DNA of 63,202 bases from Folioceros fuciformis. Its lineage: Eukaryota; Anthocerotophyta; Anthocerotopsida; Anthocerotales. Positions 21,241-34,300 of the stretch are shown piece after piece. Position 1 is the first letter of the stretch; every line of letters begins with the position of its first letter. Made by a program: the position numbers and the translations under genes. The notes below the pieces were generated by a model. That model was not told the origin of the DNA and ran no database searches. It saw nothing but the letters and a program-made list of their open reading frames with translations. The stretch spans positions 1 through 63,202 of the forward strand of contig JBNGIO010006432.1 in assembly GCA_049999805.1 (NCBI GenBank). Reading direction: 5' to 3'.

Positions 21241-23011
21241 CGCTTTGTGCTCGGAGGCCTCCTACTCGAGCTTGGAACTCATAGTCACGGTGAGTGAGTG
21301 CGGAGGGAAAATGCCTCAGGATTTCAAATCTTGATTGCTAAGCTTGTGCGCTAAGGCTGAGAAAGTGGCTCGATAGTTCTGCAGACTTCTACAGCTTAGT
21401 AGATGTGCATGCGTGAAGAGTCGTGGGGAAAAGGCGTGGAAAAGGATGTTGCAGAATGTGGCCATGGAGGTGAGGGCGTCGTGCCTTCCACTTGACGAGG
21501 AGGAGAGATGACAAGGAGCGGCTAATAATGCAGTGGCAAAATAGGTAATGTACATGTGTACGAGTGTATGTAGGAGGTATTATTTAATGGATTCGATAAC
21601 GGGAGGCGTTGGATGCGTCATGACACATCCTGTAGCGCAAGACACGCCTCGTATCCAGGTCCATTCATTTGGATGTAGTACGTATGATTCGTAAAGTCGA
21701 GGAAGTGTAAAAGTGAGCGGCCTTTCCTAAAAAGTGCAAAGTTCTCGTAAGAAAGTACCGAGTCCCAGTCGGTCAGAAGTGGAAAGCGCAATGGGCTCGG
21801 AGGCGTCCCGGGAGCCCGGTGTCGGCTGGAAGCGCTTTCACAAATTGTGGCAAGTCAGCTATGGTACGAGTATCCAGCGATGGTGGCCAGCTCGCCGATT
21901 GCACTTTGCGACTCTTACGAGGCCGAGGGAAAAGCGAAGGAAGGCAAGGAGGCGAAGGAATTGCTCAGGCACGGGCGTGCTACTGACAGCCCATGCATGA
22001 TCTCTACAGTAGCCTGGGCAATGGCCACCCCGACGTACACACCCGTACAGGGCATGGCAGCCTTTCGCACACTCCCAGACTCGTACACGTACTGAACGTG
22101 GCGCTTTCTGTTTTCTCTCCTGCCAGCCCCCAGTTGGTTCATGAACGGGACAGAGTCTGGATGCCGTCTTTCACTGTTCCTGGAGGGATGGACGTACATA
22201 CTGCGTGAAAAGTATTGTGTGCAAGGAGACGTGGCTCGTTCGAGAGCAAGGCACGTTGGTTTCCCTCGTGCGACACACCTGTATCTGGTTGGATGGCGCG
22301 GATGCTGATCCGGACGCTGATCCGGATGCTAGAGGTAGAGTTGCAAGTTGTGATGGTTTGAAGTTATTTGTGGAAGAAAGTTGTTCGTTTCTAGGAGGAA
22401 TCTGTGGCCTGACCACGGCAGAGCGCTTGTCCGTAAAGCCTTTTCTTTTCGGGCGCTGGCGTGCCTGGCCTGTTCAACCTTCCTGCCGGAGACTTCTGAC
22501 AAAGAGCACTACGGGGCGATCATTACCGAGGGGCGGAGCGAGGCTGGCCACTGTGCTGTGTGGATGCTGGCTGCGTCGCGTGCTCTGTTGCGGATCTGGA
22601 CAAGACGAGCTGAGGAAAAGACGAGTGTCCAGCACTAGGGCTGCTGACACTTTTTTGGATGACTGTGCGGGATATTGAGTCTCGACTATTGACGAGTAAT
22701 CAATCATCCGTCCTGCTGCCTGCCAGCACAGCGGTAGTTCAGACAGCCTTCTTGAAAGGGCGTCTAGGTTGACGGCATCTGTATCCGGAGACCGCGGAGG
22801 CTGGACGCGGTCCATCAACATGATGTCTACAGCAGTGCACGACTCTTGCGGAATAGAATATGTAGATACATTTTCTTGGTCGATACATAGTAGCATGTAC
22901 CTCTTGGATACGTAGGCGGTGGTAGCCCAACGCCAGGAGGTGTGGAGTCTGGACAAGAGCCTCGGCCAACTCGCGTGCAGCTCGTTTTAGCTACACTTGG
23001 GAAGGAGAATC
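21241..23011. other. No gene recognised
   Basis: Several frames of 80-160 codons overlap on both strands here (for example plus 22205-22678), but none shows a domain, a repeat pattern or splice-linked partners. A short repeat of GATGCTGATCCGGACGC-like units lies at 22298-22332. The 3' end of the AtuA gene lies at the right edge. A gene I do not recognise could be hidden here. Confidence 0.35.
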
Positions 23012-26007
23012 TTAACAGGGTGGCAAGGTGACATATTGACATAGAAAGAGGTCTGACAGAGACTTGCCATGCCTGTCCAGCCGACGTGAACAAGTGACCC
23101 CACCGTCGAGCACGCCCGTCAGAACAACATTCAAGGCACAAACTCCCCCGACCTGGTAGATCTTTATCTGCAGATGGCTGTCTTCCGTTGGTTGCCTTTT
23201 GGCCCACAACCATGTGGCACGTGGGTCAGGATTTGGTGGAGTGACCTCACCTTTTTCGCTTTCCAGGAGAGGTTCTGCTACCTGCTTCACCCACTGGGTG
23301 GTTATGACCTTCCTCAGTCTCGGAAGATCCGTTGGACAATGTGGGATCAGACTGACGTTTAGTTGGTTCCCCTTATCCCCTGTTCTGCTGTGTGCAACTT
23401 CATATAAAGGGATGCTGACGCCTCCGGGAGCAGGTTGACAAACAGGAGCACGCACACATGCTACGATTGCCGGTTCAGATTTCGGAATGCTAGTGCTGTT
23501 GCCTTGGTTGTACTGCTGCTCATTTGTTTTACCACATCCGCTGGGCCTCATGCTGCTCCTCCATGTTACCTTTTCTCGTGGCACCTGCAACATCCGGTTA
23601 GTGGGGACAGCTCACGGTACAACTAGGTTGGTTGTGTGCAGACATCAGGTTTTTCTGAGCAACACAGCTCGTACCAGGACCTTGGTCAATAGAACTTGAT
23701 CCTTGTATCCAGTACTGCAGAGATCCGAGGGGGCTGTGAGCTTCTTGACATCCATTTCATTGACAGAAACGTACACAATGCTTCTACAACAGATACTTGA
23801 GACCATTTGGATTTCATTGTAAGAATACCTGATGCCTCCCCCTCCGGCTGGACCATTGGTGTACAATGCCTCAAATTCTTCTGTGAACAATAGCGCATGA
23901 GCTCGTGACTGGAAGAGCCCATCCATACGCAGCCTAACTTCGGTAGCCAGCCCACCCATACGCTCACTACCCCTTAATCCGGCCTGAACTCTTGGCCACA
24001 CTCTCAAGCTGTCTACTCCGATCATATATGACAGAACATGCTTAGTGCTTCCAGGAACAGCTTCTTCCATCCATGCCCGCACCTATTTTCGCATAGTGAA
24101 AATGAGAAACGACGACCCTTCAATTTCAATACAACCGGTCGATTCTTGGATATAGCTAACCTTTGTCCTCACCAGATGATCTCCAGCAGCAGCTCTGTCT
24201 TCACAGTACGGGCCTCCGTATGATATCTCTCCCCACCCTTTCACCCCGCAGTGCTGTAAGCCCAAAAAAGTCCAGCCAATCAGATTAACAGGTGGTGCTC
24301 ATGGATGAGTTAAATTGCTGCTGCACTACAGTGACATTGATCGGAAAGGTATCTGACCTCTGGTATGAGGCGGAGCAGTCTCTCCGGGCACAAAGGGAGA
24401 GACGGCCGAGCACCTTTAGCTAGCACCCTGTCCTTGCTCTGTGGTTCGAATGATACACTTGTGAAGTCAACCACCTGTCCAGCATAACATAATTTTCAGA
24501 TCAAACAACCCAGCACACAAGACGCAATATGTGCACACGAACTAGGGTACAACACTACGCTCTCACCACATCGGGTGTGACGTACGAAGCAGGATCTCCA
24601 ATCTCATACAGAAGTTGCTGTGCACATGTGGCGGCACTAAGTTCTCCACCACTGCCAGGAGCTTTGCATAAGACAGTTGTGCCATCCCAGCTGACCTCAG
24701 CATAGGGCAATGAGACGTCGAGTAACTGCTGTATTGGGAACTTCCTGTGCTGGTCAGCTGTCGAGCCATGTTATCAACCAATTACAAATGTAGTTTACAT
24801 GCTTACACTCAAGCTATTGTCTCACAAAGAACATCAATAACAGACGAACAAGAGTAAGGGGACACCAGGGTGCATGTAGTATCCTCCAGTCAGCTGGCAG
24901 CCACATTCAAGGAGATGTCCAGCCAGGGTTCCTTGAGCTAGTAGGTCGAATTGATCCCAATCCCAACCGAGCTCATATACCTGGACGCCCAGGACAGACT
25001 ATTGAGGAATGTGTATGTCATAGCCCTACACCCTTCCCATGAGAGTTAGGGGGCAACTGTCGAGAAAAGTCCAGAGACAACTGCTTATTGCAGAGGAGTT
25101 TGATCCATCTTACCATGGGTGCTAAAAATAAAGCGGCATCAGCCGTCCGAGATGTAAGTATTACATTAGGATTTCCAGACTCCAAAGCATGAACAATGGG
25201 AGCTGCACCAAGGTACGTGCTGGAACCCTGCAAACCCTATCACCCTCATTCAACTTGCTCACCCAAACATCCAACACAAAAAATCATAACTTAGTGAGCT
25301 TAGAATTGCTCACCACAAGACTATTACTGTTTTGTTCTTCAAACACCACAGCAACATTCACTTGCAAATTCAACTCACTTGCTGTCTTCAGGACTTGACT
25401 CTGAGCTCCAAGCGGATCAGCTACAACGAAAAGAGATATCCATCAGCTGAAAGAGGCTTCAGAGCGTCTACAGCATTCCATTAACGCCAGGACTTACTTG
25501 CACCCATGTTGGTGACAATGCATACTGCCTGGTTCACTGCAACAGGCAGAAGTACCTCCATCCATGAAGCAACTGCATACAGAGAAAAATGGGTCAACAT
25601 TGCAGGTTATGACTTCACCACAGGGCACAACATAAATGGAAGACAACGTAAATTTTTGGCCGGAAGAGCTAATACTTCGAGGATCATAACCCAGGCCCCC
25701 ATCGGCCATTGCATCGAACCGGTTTGCAAGAGTCCGCTCAGCCAGACACTCGAGCACGAGGTAATGCAAGTTTGGGACTTGGGTCAGCAGCTTCAATGCA
25801 GCAGCAATCCTGTCTCCAGCGAAACCAGCTCCACATCCAACGCTAACTGTGTGCTTGCGTCGGATAGGATTTGGCCTCTGGAAAGATACAACACCGTGAA
25901 CGGCTGTGTGGAGGCACTCTTAATACTATTCAGCATGTGAATTGCCCCCTTCTTACCGATTTCACCACACAGTCGCTTGCAGACCCCACATCCCTGGAGT
26001 CAGCCAT
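23012..26007 (-). CDS. AtuA/DUF1446-family protein (acyclic-terpene-utilisation-like), 12 exons
   Basis: Exons on minus: 25957-26007, 25676-25877, 25498-25572, 25314-25420, 25114-25227, 24866-24980, 24567-24757, 24358-24474, 24161-24253, 23829-24082, 23675-23714, 23012-23584. They give a 643-residue frame. The N-terminal core has SVGCGAGFAGDRI, YLVLECLAERTL, YLGAAPIVHALESG and SRTADAALFLAPMV. The middle has ELGWDWD and a G-x-C-Q-L-T-G-G-Y-Y block. The C-terminal module has Y-E-V-A-H-S-R-T-G-D-K-G-N and ends S-R-R-L-D-R-H-G-K-S-L-S-D. These are the signatures of the AtuA family. The bacterial protein is needed for growth on acyclic terpenes, and the plant role is not established. No organelle targeting peptide is obvious in the short first exon. 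The exon 9 donor is uncertain: two GT sites 12 nt apart are both in phase. A degenerate copy of some exons lies at 26540-27060. Confidence 0.88.
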
Positions 26008-26539
26008 CGCGGAAGCCCACTCTGGTACCCGCTATAGTAACGTCAAAGGCTGAAGAAGAGGAGAATTTCCGAAAGTTCTGTCACCGGAGCTATGACCCTT
26101 CCGTAGCCACGATGAATGACTGAAATGCTGAGGCAGGAGCAGAAGTTTACGACCGTTAGAAAAATCAAAGAGCCATTGCGCTGGAAACTTTAGTCGTCGA
26201 ATAGCTTGAGAAAGCTGCGGAAGAACAGGAGAGCTGGACCTCCGGATTCACACATGACGCACAACGTCCAAAGCATGCTGGCCGCTGTGAGCTTTTTGTC
26301 ATCAATTTCTTTTCCAAAAGAACCAAAAACAACAATTAAAAAAAGGACTTTGGTTGTCTTTTAACCTGATATCCCCGTCTCCAGCTGACCCATGTGGATC
26401 CAAGGCCTTATTCAGATCCTTGCGTTAGCCATGGCTCGAGAATTTGTGACTAGAAAAGACTATCCGCCGTACGCAACCCATAACTCATGATTGAAATAGC
26501 CCACCCGTGGGCGGCCTGCTTTTCGAAACCAGTCCAGTT
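26008..26539. other. Upstream flank of the AtuA gene
   Basis: Contains the presumed promoter and 5' leader of the minus-strand AtuA gene. A poly-A/T patch lies near 26310-26345. No motif can be named. Confidence 0.4.
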
Positions 26540-27060
26540 GTTCGTTCAGTGCCCTTTGATCCGGCCTGAATGCTTGGTCACGATCCCAGGCTATCTTACT
26601 TCAATGACAGGTGACAGGCTACCAGCAACAACCTCCTCCATCCATGCCCCACCTACTTCTGCATAGTGATGAGACATCTATCTTCATCTGTTCTACAGTA
26701 CTCTGGCATTTGGTTCTTGCGCATATTTAACCTATCACCTCACGAGCTTGTCTACAGAAGCTGCTCCTCTTTTTACAACATGGACCGCCATGGGGTATGT
26801 CTTCCGGACCTTCACACCTCAATGCTATTAGCCCAGAAGCCCAGCCAATCAGATATTCAGGCGGTGGTCAATAACAAGTTACATAATTTGCTGCATTAGG
26901 GAGACATTGGGTGTGTCGTGTACATGCTCATCACCAGTGTAATGTCTCAAAGAAAGGCAGTAATAGATGTACACAAGTAAGGGGACAACAGGGTGCGTGT
27001 TGTATCCTCCGGTAAGGGGCAGCTACATTCAAGAGCGATATTCACCGGCGTGAATATCAT
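26540..27060 (-). pseudogene. Degenerate partial copy of AtuA gene exons 6, 9 and 10
   Basis: 26540-26690 resembles 23965-24110 (exon 10 and its acceptor region). 26720-26900 resembles 24150-24330 (exon 9 and flanking intron). 26905-27050 resembles 24795-24920 (intron and part of exon 6). The order is conserved while exons 7 and 8 are missing, so this is a duplicated genomic block with an internal deletion. Frames are broken by substitutions and indels. It lies directly upstream of the parental gene in the same orientation. Confidence 0.75.
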
Positions 27061-27233
27061 ACTTTCATAATGGCCAGTCTAGCGGATTGAAATCTGAGAG
27101 AGGCAAGGAGACGAAGTTTAGAATAAATCTGATAGCACTTTGATCATCGAATTTCTACTGGGGACGGATGGAGCAACAGCTTAGGGATCACGATGAAAGA
27201 TAATGTTTTGCCAGCAGCTTGGCTTGTCCTGGA

Positions 27234-30200
27234 ATGATCATGGCAGAGATTTTCCCGGCAACCCCTCCGCAGGAACCAAGGGTCGTAAATGGCAGATGCA
27301 AACTACCGCCGCGACAAGTCTTGTTCAGCACCAAGTCCTTCACTATCAATCTCTTAAGACGGCATCCAGCTGTGGGCAGGAGATTGGCGTGGTGCAAAAG
27401 AGGTGCGCTTCTACGAAGGAAATTGCTATGTGGGCAGTGGAGTTATTTTGAATCCTATCTGAATTTGACAGAGTAGCGACTGCTAGTGTTGTGAACCTGC
27501 CACGTTCAATGCAGTGCAGGAGGGTGAGAAAGAAGCTGACCAGCGAAAACTTTATGTCCAACATGATCTACTCGGTCGAAGAAGATCTGAAAAGAAGGTA
27601 CTCCTACTTGTTTAACCCCTACATCAGCGCTAGCTCCAGCTCGGTTGGTCGGTGTCCGCAAAAAGTACCAGTGGATCTCATGGATATTTTCGCGCTTGAG
27701 AAGGTGGGGGAATTAGAAGAATGTGATCTCTTTGACCGCCAGCTATTGGAGACATTCCCAAAGAAAGAGCTGCAAGGGAAGGTTGTGATGGTCCGTTGTG
27801 ATCTCAATGTGGTCTTCAAAGATAGTAAAATTGTTGATGAAAACTTGCGGCTCATGGTACCCACAATTACCTATTTGGCTGAGGTTGGTTCAAAGGTGGT
27901 CCTTGTGAGTCATTGGACTGTATCAAAGGAAAACAGACAGACCTCATCAATTGCAGGTGTGGTGCATTATGCTTTGCTGTGTACACATCGTGGAGCCTCT
28001 TTCCGATTAACCTTGTCACTCACCTATTAGGATGTCTTACTCATGCAGATGCCTTATGTCGTCTTATGAACCGAAGAATTCTATGGACAACCCATGCTGT
28101 TGGGGAAGAGGCAGAGGAGAAGATTCGCAATTTGGATAATGGGGACGTGCTGTTGCTTGGAAATATGAAGCAGTACAAAGCCGAGGATGCCAATGATGCA
28201 GCCTTCTCCAGGGCTTTGACAGCCAAAGTGGACCACCTTGTCAATGATGCTTTCTGTGTGTCTCATAGAGTGCTTGCATCTACAGTGGGAGCAGCTTCTT
28301 TTACATGTGCCAGACTTGCAGGTCTACAGCTTGCGAAGGAGCTTTTCTTTTCACAGAATATTCTTCAGAGTCGCATACACCCGTTTGTAGCAATTGCATG
28401 TCCTTTTCCTTCCAAACTGATAAATATTTGCTTCGCACAAGTGCTATCTTTGCTCGAGCATCACATTCAGGGGGCTGGCTGCTACCTACATGCGGTATAG
28501 TTACTTGCTTTCAGATCAGGTATGGTGACCTCAAGGTGAGCTCTTTACTTTGCAGATTGGAGGGGGGAAGCTGTCAGATAAAGTGGATGCTCTTCATCAA
28601 CTGCTCTCTCGGTGCGACAAAATCTTTGTCACTGGAGCCATGGTGTTTCCCCTGCTTGAAGCAGCTGGTCTGCCAGTGCCTGCATCTTGTACAGAGCGAC
28701 ACATGTTATCAGAAGCTTTAGAGCTTCTCCTTTCAGCTCGTGAAAACCAGGTTGAGCTTGTTCTCCCTAAGGATTTGATGCTTGCCAAGGACAATGCATC
28801 ACATCTCACCACCAACATTACAATATCTCAGCCAGTCCCACATGGTGCGTTCATATTTGCTGCTTCGTGTCTTTGGGAGATCAGTTGGTAACAAATACCA
28901 TGATCCTGTGTTCTGCTTTACCGCCTCACATTTCTAGCGGTATGTGCAGGGTGGCAGCCTGTAGATCTTGGACCAGAAAGCTTGGACGACATAGCTCACT
29001 CCGTTAGGCAGAGCAAGGTATGCTTCGGCTGTTTTCTGTCTCTGACAAAGTATAGGACAACAGCTTCACACACACTCACAAAGTCTTACCTACACATATG
29101 CCCATCGCTGCAGATGGTTCTCTGGTTTGGTCCCTGTGGAATGGGCCATGCCGCAGGTTCTACCACAGGACTGCTCTCACTTGCAAGGGTTATATCAAAG
29201 CAAAGTGCACAAGGATGTATCACAGTTGCCGGAGGAAAAGACGTCGTCAAGGGACTACGAGAAGCAGGCGTGATCAGCATGATCAGCCACGTATCCGTAT
29301 GTGGAGCAGCATTTTGGCAGCTGCTGAAGGGACGTACACTTCCAGGAGTTGCTTCTCTCGACCCAGTTAAGACCTACTTCTGGCTCGTGGAATGTGCTCT
29401 GTGTTGGAATGGACGCTTGTCCCGCATCTTCTGCTGGTGTGGATGGGGAAAGACCGTACTTTGTTTCACCCCCTGCTGATGAGTCTGTCCTTACCCCCAA
29501 CATTCAGGTGGCACCCACGCCTCCAGACTGGGAAAGAGTCTACAAGGATCCCTTCCTCCCCCTTACTGTGGATATTGGATGTGGTGAGAACTGTGCCTTC
29601 AAGTCTGGTTTCTTTCTTGGCAATTCCGGAAGTGCGTCTTTTGGAAGTGAAAACAGCTGTCGTCATCTCTGGCAGGGAACGGGCTATTCATTCTGAAGAT
29701 GGCAGGCAGCTTCAGTTCGAGAAATTTTCTTGGGTTTGAAGTTTTTCCGAAGGTGTGAGTCTCACCACGTAATTCAACACGTTTACCAATCCTGCCCAGG
29801 CAACAGACCAGCGTCCAGCCAGCTGATAGTTGCTTGTTACTGCAGTTAGTTGCACGATGCGCTGATTCTGCTAAAGCCAACGGACTTCTTAACGCGTGAG
29901 TAACCATCGAATAAGGCCTTCCTTTGAGTCCCACGGTATTCTGCGGTGGATTCCTCTCATTCCGAGTGTGTCTTGCGGTACAGGCATTTCATTGCTGCAA
30001 ATGCCACCTCGTCCTACAGCAGAATAATCGCGTCCTATCCTGGAGATGTCTCTCTCGTCACCATACAGGTAACGCAGACAGCGGAGCTGTGTACACCAGA
30101 CCGCTCCGCCCCGTGTACAGGCCCTTGTCTCACACACTCCATGCATGCAGTGTCCGGACCCTAACTTCAGCAAACCAGATAGCCGGTGGAGGATGGTGCA

Positions 30201-30553
30201 GAGACAGCTTGTGGAAGCCATCACAACAAGTCTGAGTCCCGGAGGGAAGGTACCGTGCTTCGCTAGGCAACGTACGTGAACGAACCCTGGCCAGACAACA
30301 CGCCCTGACAGCCCCTTCCCACGTGCAGGTGTTCCTCCAATCCGACGTGAAATGCGTGCTGGAAGCCTTGATGCAGGAGTTCAGGCTCCACGGGGGAGGA
30401 ATATTCGCACTCAGCTCCGAACACCTCACGCCAAACGCCTGCGACGAGAACGGATGGTTGAACTTCAACCCCCTGGAAGCATCTACAGACTGGGAGGATC
30501 ATGCCCTGCAGCGCGGCGATCGAATGTTCCGAGTGCTCCTCGCCAAACTTTAG
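27234..30553 (+). CDS. Phosphoglycerate-kinase-like domain fused to tRNA (guanine-N7) methyltransferase
   Basis: Exons: unresolved first exon (about 27234 onward), about 27475-27956, 28049-28386, 28556-28844, 28950-29017, 29114-29365, 29508-29583, 29676-29740, 29846-29895, 29984-30068, 30151-30249, 30329-30553. The phases agree from 27491 to the stop. The first 260-odd codons up to 29365 follow the whole PGK fold: V-R-C-D-L-N, V-V-L-V-S-H, V-L-L-L-G-N, V-N-D-A-F...S-H-R, I-G-G-G-K-L-S-D-K, W-F-G-P, L-P-G-V. The GRP arginine, the GGGD aspartate and the TGGG loop are all replaced, so kinase activity is doubtful. From 29508 the frame enters a TrmB methyltransferase: P-P-D-W, VDIGCGNG (AdoMet loop), F-L-G-F-E, C-P-D-P-N-F, S-P-G-G-K-V-F-L-Q-S-D and T-D-W-E near the end. 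TrmB makes m7G at tRNA position 46. The open frame at 27234-27476 is Arg/Ser-rich and could be a plastid transit peptide, but its splice to exon 2 is not settled. Confidence 0.87.
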
Positions 30554-31381
30554 CGTCATTCAAACTTCACCGTGAAGGCATTTTTCTACACGGGACTCGG
30601 TACTCGGTACTTCACTTCACACTTCCACCATGGAGTTTTTGAGGCGCTAGTACCAAGGGCATCACTCCCTCTGAGGAACCCCATCGATCGAAGCTCAAGA
30701 TCTTTGATAACCACGTCCTCTTAATGCGCTGATGTAAACCCTAAACCATAATCCCAACATTGCGTTCGTTACGGACAAGGACACCGGTTATGGTAAATTG
30801 TTTGCGAACCCATACTGTTTGACCTAGAAATGACAGATAATGAAAACAAATTGATATGTTTATTAAACGTTTGGGGATGAAGTACACTATGACGCATGGG
30901 TCATCCGCCCACGTTAAGTAACAAAGGAAGCTAGTTTTTTGTAAGCCATGGAGGCCTAGGGTGAAGCTAGGCTGCAATGAGGGATCCGTTGCAGTATTTT
31001 GGCCCACTATATTACGACTGCAAACTTCGCCCTTTCTGACCTTCGGGCTGTTGGACCTTCAACCCCGGGATATTGAATCACACTTTCCGATCAGTTGGCC
31101 GTTGGGCCTGGACATGCCGGGATCTTAAATCTGCGGCCACTTTCCGCTCTGTGGGCTGTTGGGCCTGGACATCTCGGAATCTGGAATCACCGGCCACTTT
31201 CCGCTCTGTGGGCTGTTGGGCCTGGACATCCCGGAATCTGGAATCACCGGCCACTTTCCGATCAGTTGGGTTGATGGGCCTGGACTGCCCGGCTACCAAC
31301 ACAGTGGCACCTGGCAGGTTTCCCCGGGGACAGCTGCGCCTTGTCCACATGCTATATTATGCTCTCCTTCACCTACGGGAT
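30554..31381. other. Convergent intergenic region between the PGK-TrmB gene and TSR1
   Basis: Both genes end here tail to tail. The interval holds the 3' leaders and the 57-bp minisatellite at 31081-31300. No further gene is seen. Confidence 0.6.
31081..31300. repeat. 57-bp minisatellite, about 3.8 copies
   Basis: Units start at 31081, 31138, 31195 and 31252, each with CACTTTCCG then GG(C/G)CTGTTGGGCCTGGACAT or a variant. It lies between two convergent genes. Confidence 0.9.
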
Positions 31382-34300
31382 CTAGTTCCCGATCGCCTCG
31401 CCTGGCCACTTTGGATATACTCGCTTGTACAAGGCCAGGCATGCAGAATCCCGTTGCTGAATCACTCCGTCAAATGTGCATTTCATCGCCCCTACAACCA
31501 AAGCACGAGTCAGCTTGGAGTGAAGAGTAAGCAGGTACTATCCCAATCAAACTTTGGAGCCAATCAGGAAAGTGTGTCCAACCATGTGTTCCAACAGGTT
31601 CGATTATCCGCCCACGCCTTCCATACTTTGTCCATAGTTCCACTGGCTGCAAGATAAGGAAGCACACAGGTTTGAGTCACACAACAGCCCATTCGATGCG
31701 TCACGCTCTCAGTTAGACGAATACAAGTTCCAGTTACCTTGAACCACCGGACATCCTCAGGGTTATGAAACATAAACCGTATCACGGCTCTCCGCTTCTG
31801 CACCCGTTGTGGGTACCTGCCATAAACGTGTGTCAGCATCACTTGCTCCATCCCAACATGGGCATGAGCCACATGCAACTTCAAGCGGTCCACAATGGCG
31901 AGTTACGAAAACTGTACCCTGAAAGTACAATCTTCTTTAGGATGATCCGGTCAGGATCCACATTCTTCAACAGTCCAGAAGCCACCATCTCTTTCACTCC
32001 CTGCTCGTCATCTTTCAGCAATATCACAGGGGCAGGAGGGAAAGTAATTGGAGCATAAGCACTAGCCACTAGGAACTGTCCTGCACTCAAGAACCTTTCG
32101 AACTTATGTTTATTGGTATTAAGATTGTCGGCAGAAAAAATGGGCCTGCATCCAGTACGTATATTAATACACACGCGAGACAGATCCCCTTGAAAACAAA
32201 GAACAAGCTGGGAGAGACAAACCTGGTGGTAAACTGCCGGAAACCCACATGAAAGGTTAGCTCATCCTTGGACCTGATCTTGCTTCGACACATGTCTGTC
32301 ATCTTGATGCTATGCACACACAAGCTACAATCAGAAACGACCACACGAGCACAAATCACTAGACAGGAGTTCTTTAGTAGAGCTCAGTTGCTTAGGACAC
32401 TTTTTTTGTTGAAAATAATAGCTCATACTCATGCCCCACTCAGAATTCTGAGTCTACAGGAGGAAGAAATCTAACCTGAAGTGGACGACAGACAGCTTGG
32501 CTTCATGCTTCAACAACCCACAGGCAACGATAAATTTCGTGTCTTTAGATGCCAACAGGTTTCGGGCTGGACCAGAGGGCACACCACACAGGTGTACCCG
32601 CACGAAAGTGCCAGCAGTCACACAGCCCAGTCCGGGACCCTCTACAACCTCCTCAGCCAGTCTCAAAACCAGCTTTCGAGTCCTCTGAAAGTTTTGAAAT
32701 GAAAAAATTCTTGCATACTCTGGAGGCAGTGACTCCTGTGCAACAAAAGAACTGGTGTAAAGTTGCCCATGCATAACAAGGAAACAAAGCCCAAAACAAA
32801 TTTTTCCATCTCCACTTCTGTTTCAGAATCTGAAAAAATAGAACAAACCTTTGGATCCCAGGACGACGATCGAAACGATGACATGGCCCTGTACCTGGCA
32901 AAACGCTGTTTTGCAGGAACATCAGTTGGAGTGTCGACATCATCTGGAAATTCTGCAAGGCACATTCACAGAAGACATTTAGCACCAAATTCTCACCCAC
33001 AAATAGGTCACACGCTGCACCCTCTGCACACGATTTTTGTCACATCCAATCCAAATGCAACTTGTCTGATTTACCTTCATCCGTCTTTCGGGCAGCTTTC
33101 AGTCGGCGCAATTCTGCATCCCGTTGAGCTGTAGTTTGCTCATCCTCCTCCTCCTGAAAGACGGGAAAATGTATCCTCAGCACAAGCCAGTATACGTCAT
33201 CAGGCGAGCTGCAAAAATTATACTCGCCATCGTCTCACTCCGCCCATCTTCATCGTCCCAAACAGAGGATGGAGGTCCTCTAATGTCACCAGAACACTCG
33301 TCTGAAACGTGACCATCCTCATCTTCCCCCATTTCCATTTCCACTGCTTCAGCCATGTCTTCATCACCATCACCAGTATCATCTTCAGCTTCAGAGTCAG
33401 AGGCCTCATCCAAAAACCAGGATGCCTAAAAAACAGAGCGTAAGTCAACCCCAAAATTGAATATTTGCATAGCAGGTGCTTCGAAGAAAGAACTCCACAA
33501 ATAGTGTTCAAGGCAGAGATAAAGCAGTGCACATTCACCTGGTACTTGGACGTCCCCACAGGTAACTTTTTCTGTGCTCTCCGAGAAGCAGCATTCTTCG
33601 CTTCAGCCAGCTCCATCTCAGTTGGCCATGTCTGCAACCAGTCATATCTCGTTACAGGGGCCAGACCCTTCACATCCCCGACTGCCATAATCACTCCCAA
33701 CTCACGCATTTACCTGCTCACCGGCGAGGGGGTCTGGGACATTTGTGATGATGAGGGGTTCTTGTAGCTCAGGGTTGGGGGTGAGAGAAGACAATGTCTG
33801 CAGACAGTGGCAAGGATCACCAGCACATTAAACAAAGGCGGAGAAAGAAAGAACCACGGGGAACGGTAACGGGTTGAGCAGTAACGCAACCTCAAGGACC
33901 AGCTCATCGACGAGCATGGCATCGTCTGTCGCTTTGGATTTTCTCCGCCTTGCAGATAAGGGGAAGGGATCATCCATGACATCTATTTTCGCTATTTGAA
34001 AGTCACCAATTGCAGGAACATGGACCTGTTTCGAGAAGTCATGAGGAAAACCAAAGAAAAATCTACCAATGACCATGCAAGCTATCACAAGGGAGAGTAC
34101 ATGCAAAAGATATGAATGTGGCTACCAGTTGATTCACAGAAAGCGCTCGCCCTCGCACATATCCAGAGAGGAAAAGCATCCCTTTCTCTGGTTCTACAGG
34201 ATCTTCAATATAGTCTACCTGCACCCAGACAGAACGACCTGAGTCTAGGACTTATGCAGCGGTGATGACAATAAAAAGCAGGCATAAGTGAAAAAAAGGA

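Noticed and set aside
22205-22678. 157-codon plus-strand frame
   Set aside because: No domain, no splice partners, and a Cys/Arg-rich composition in GC-rich DNA. I could not support it as a gene.
25494-25796. Single 100-codon minus-strand ORF as its own gene
   Set aside because: It spans the end of AtuA exon 2, an intron and part of exon 3. The spliced model explains it.
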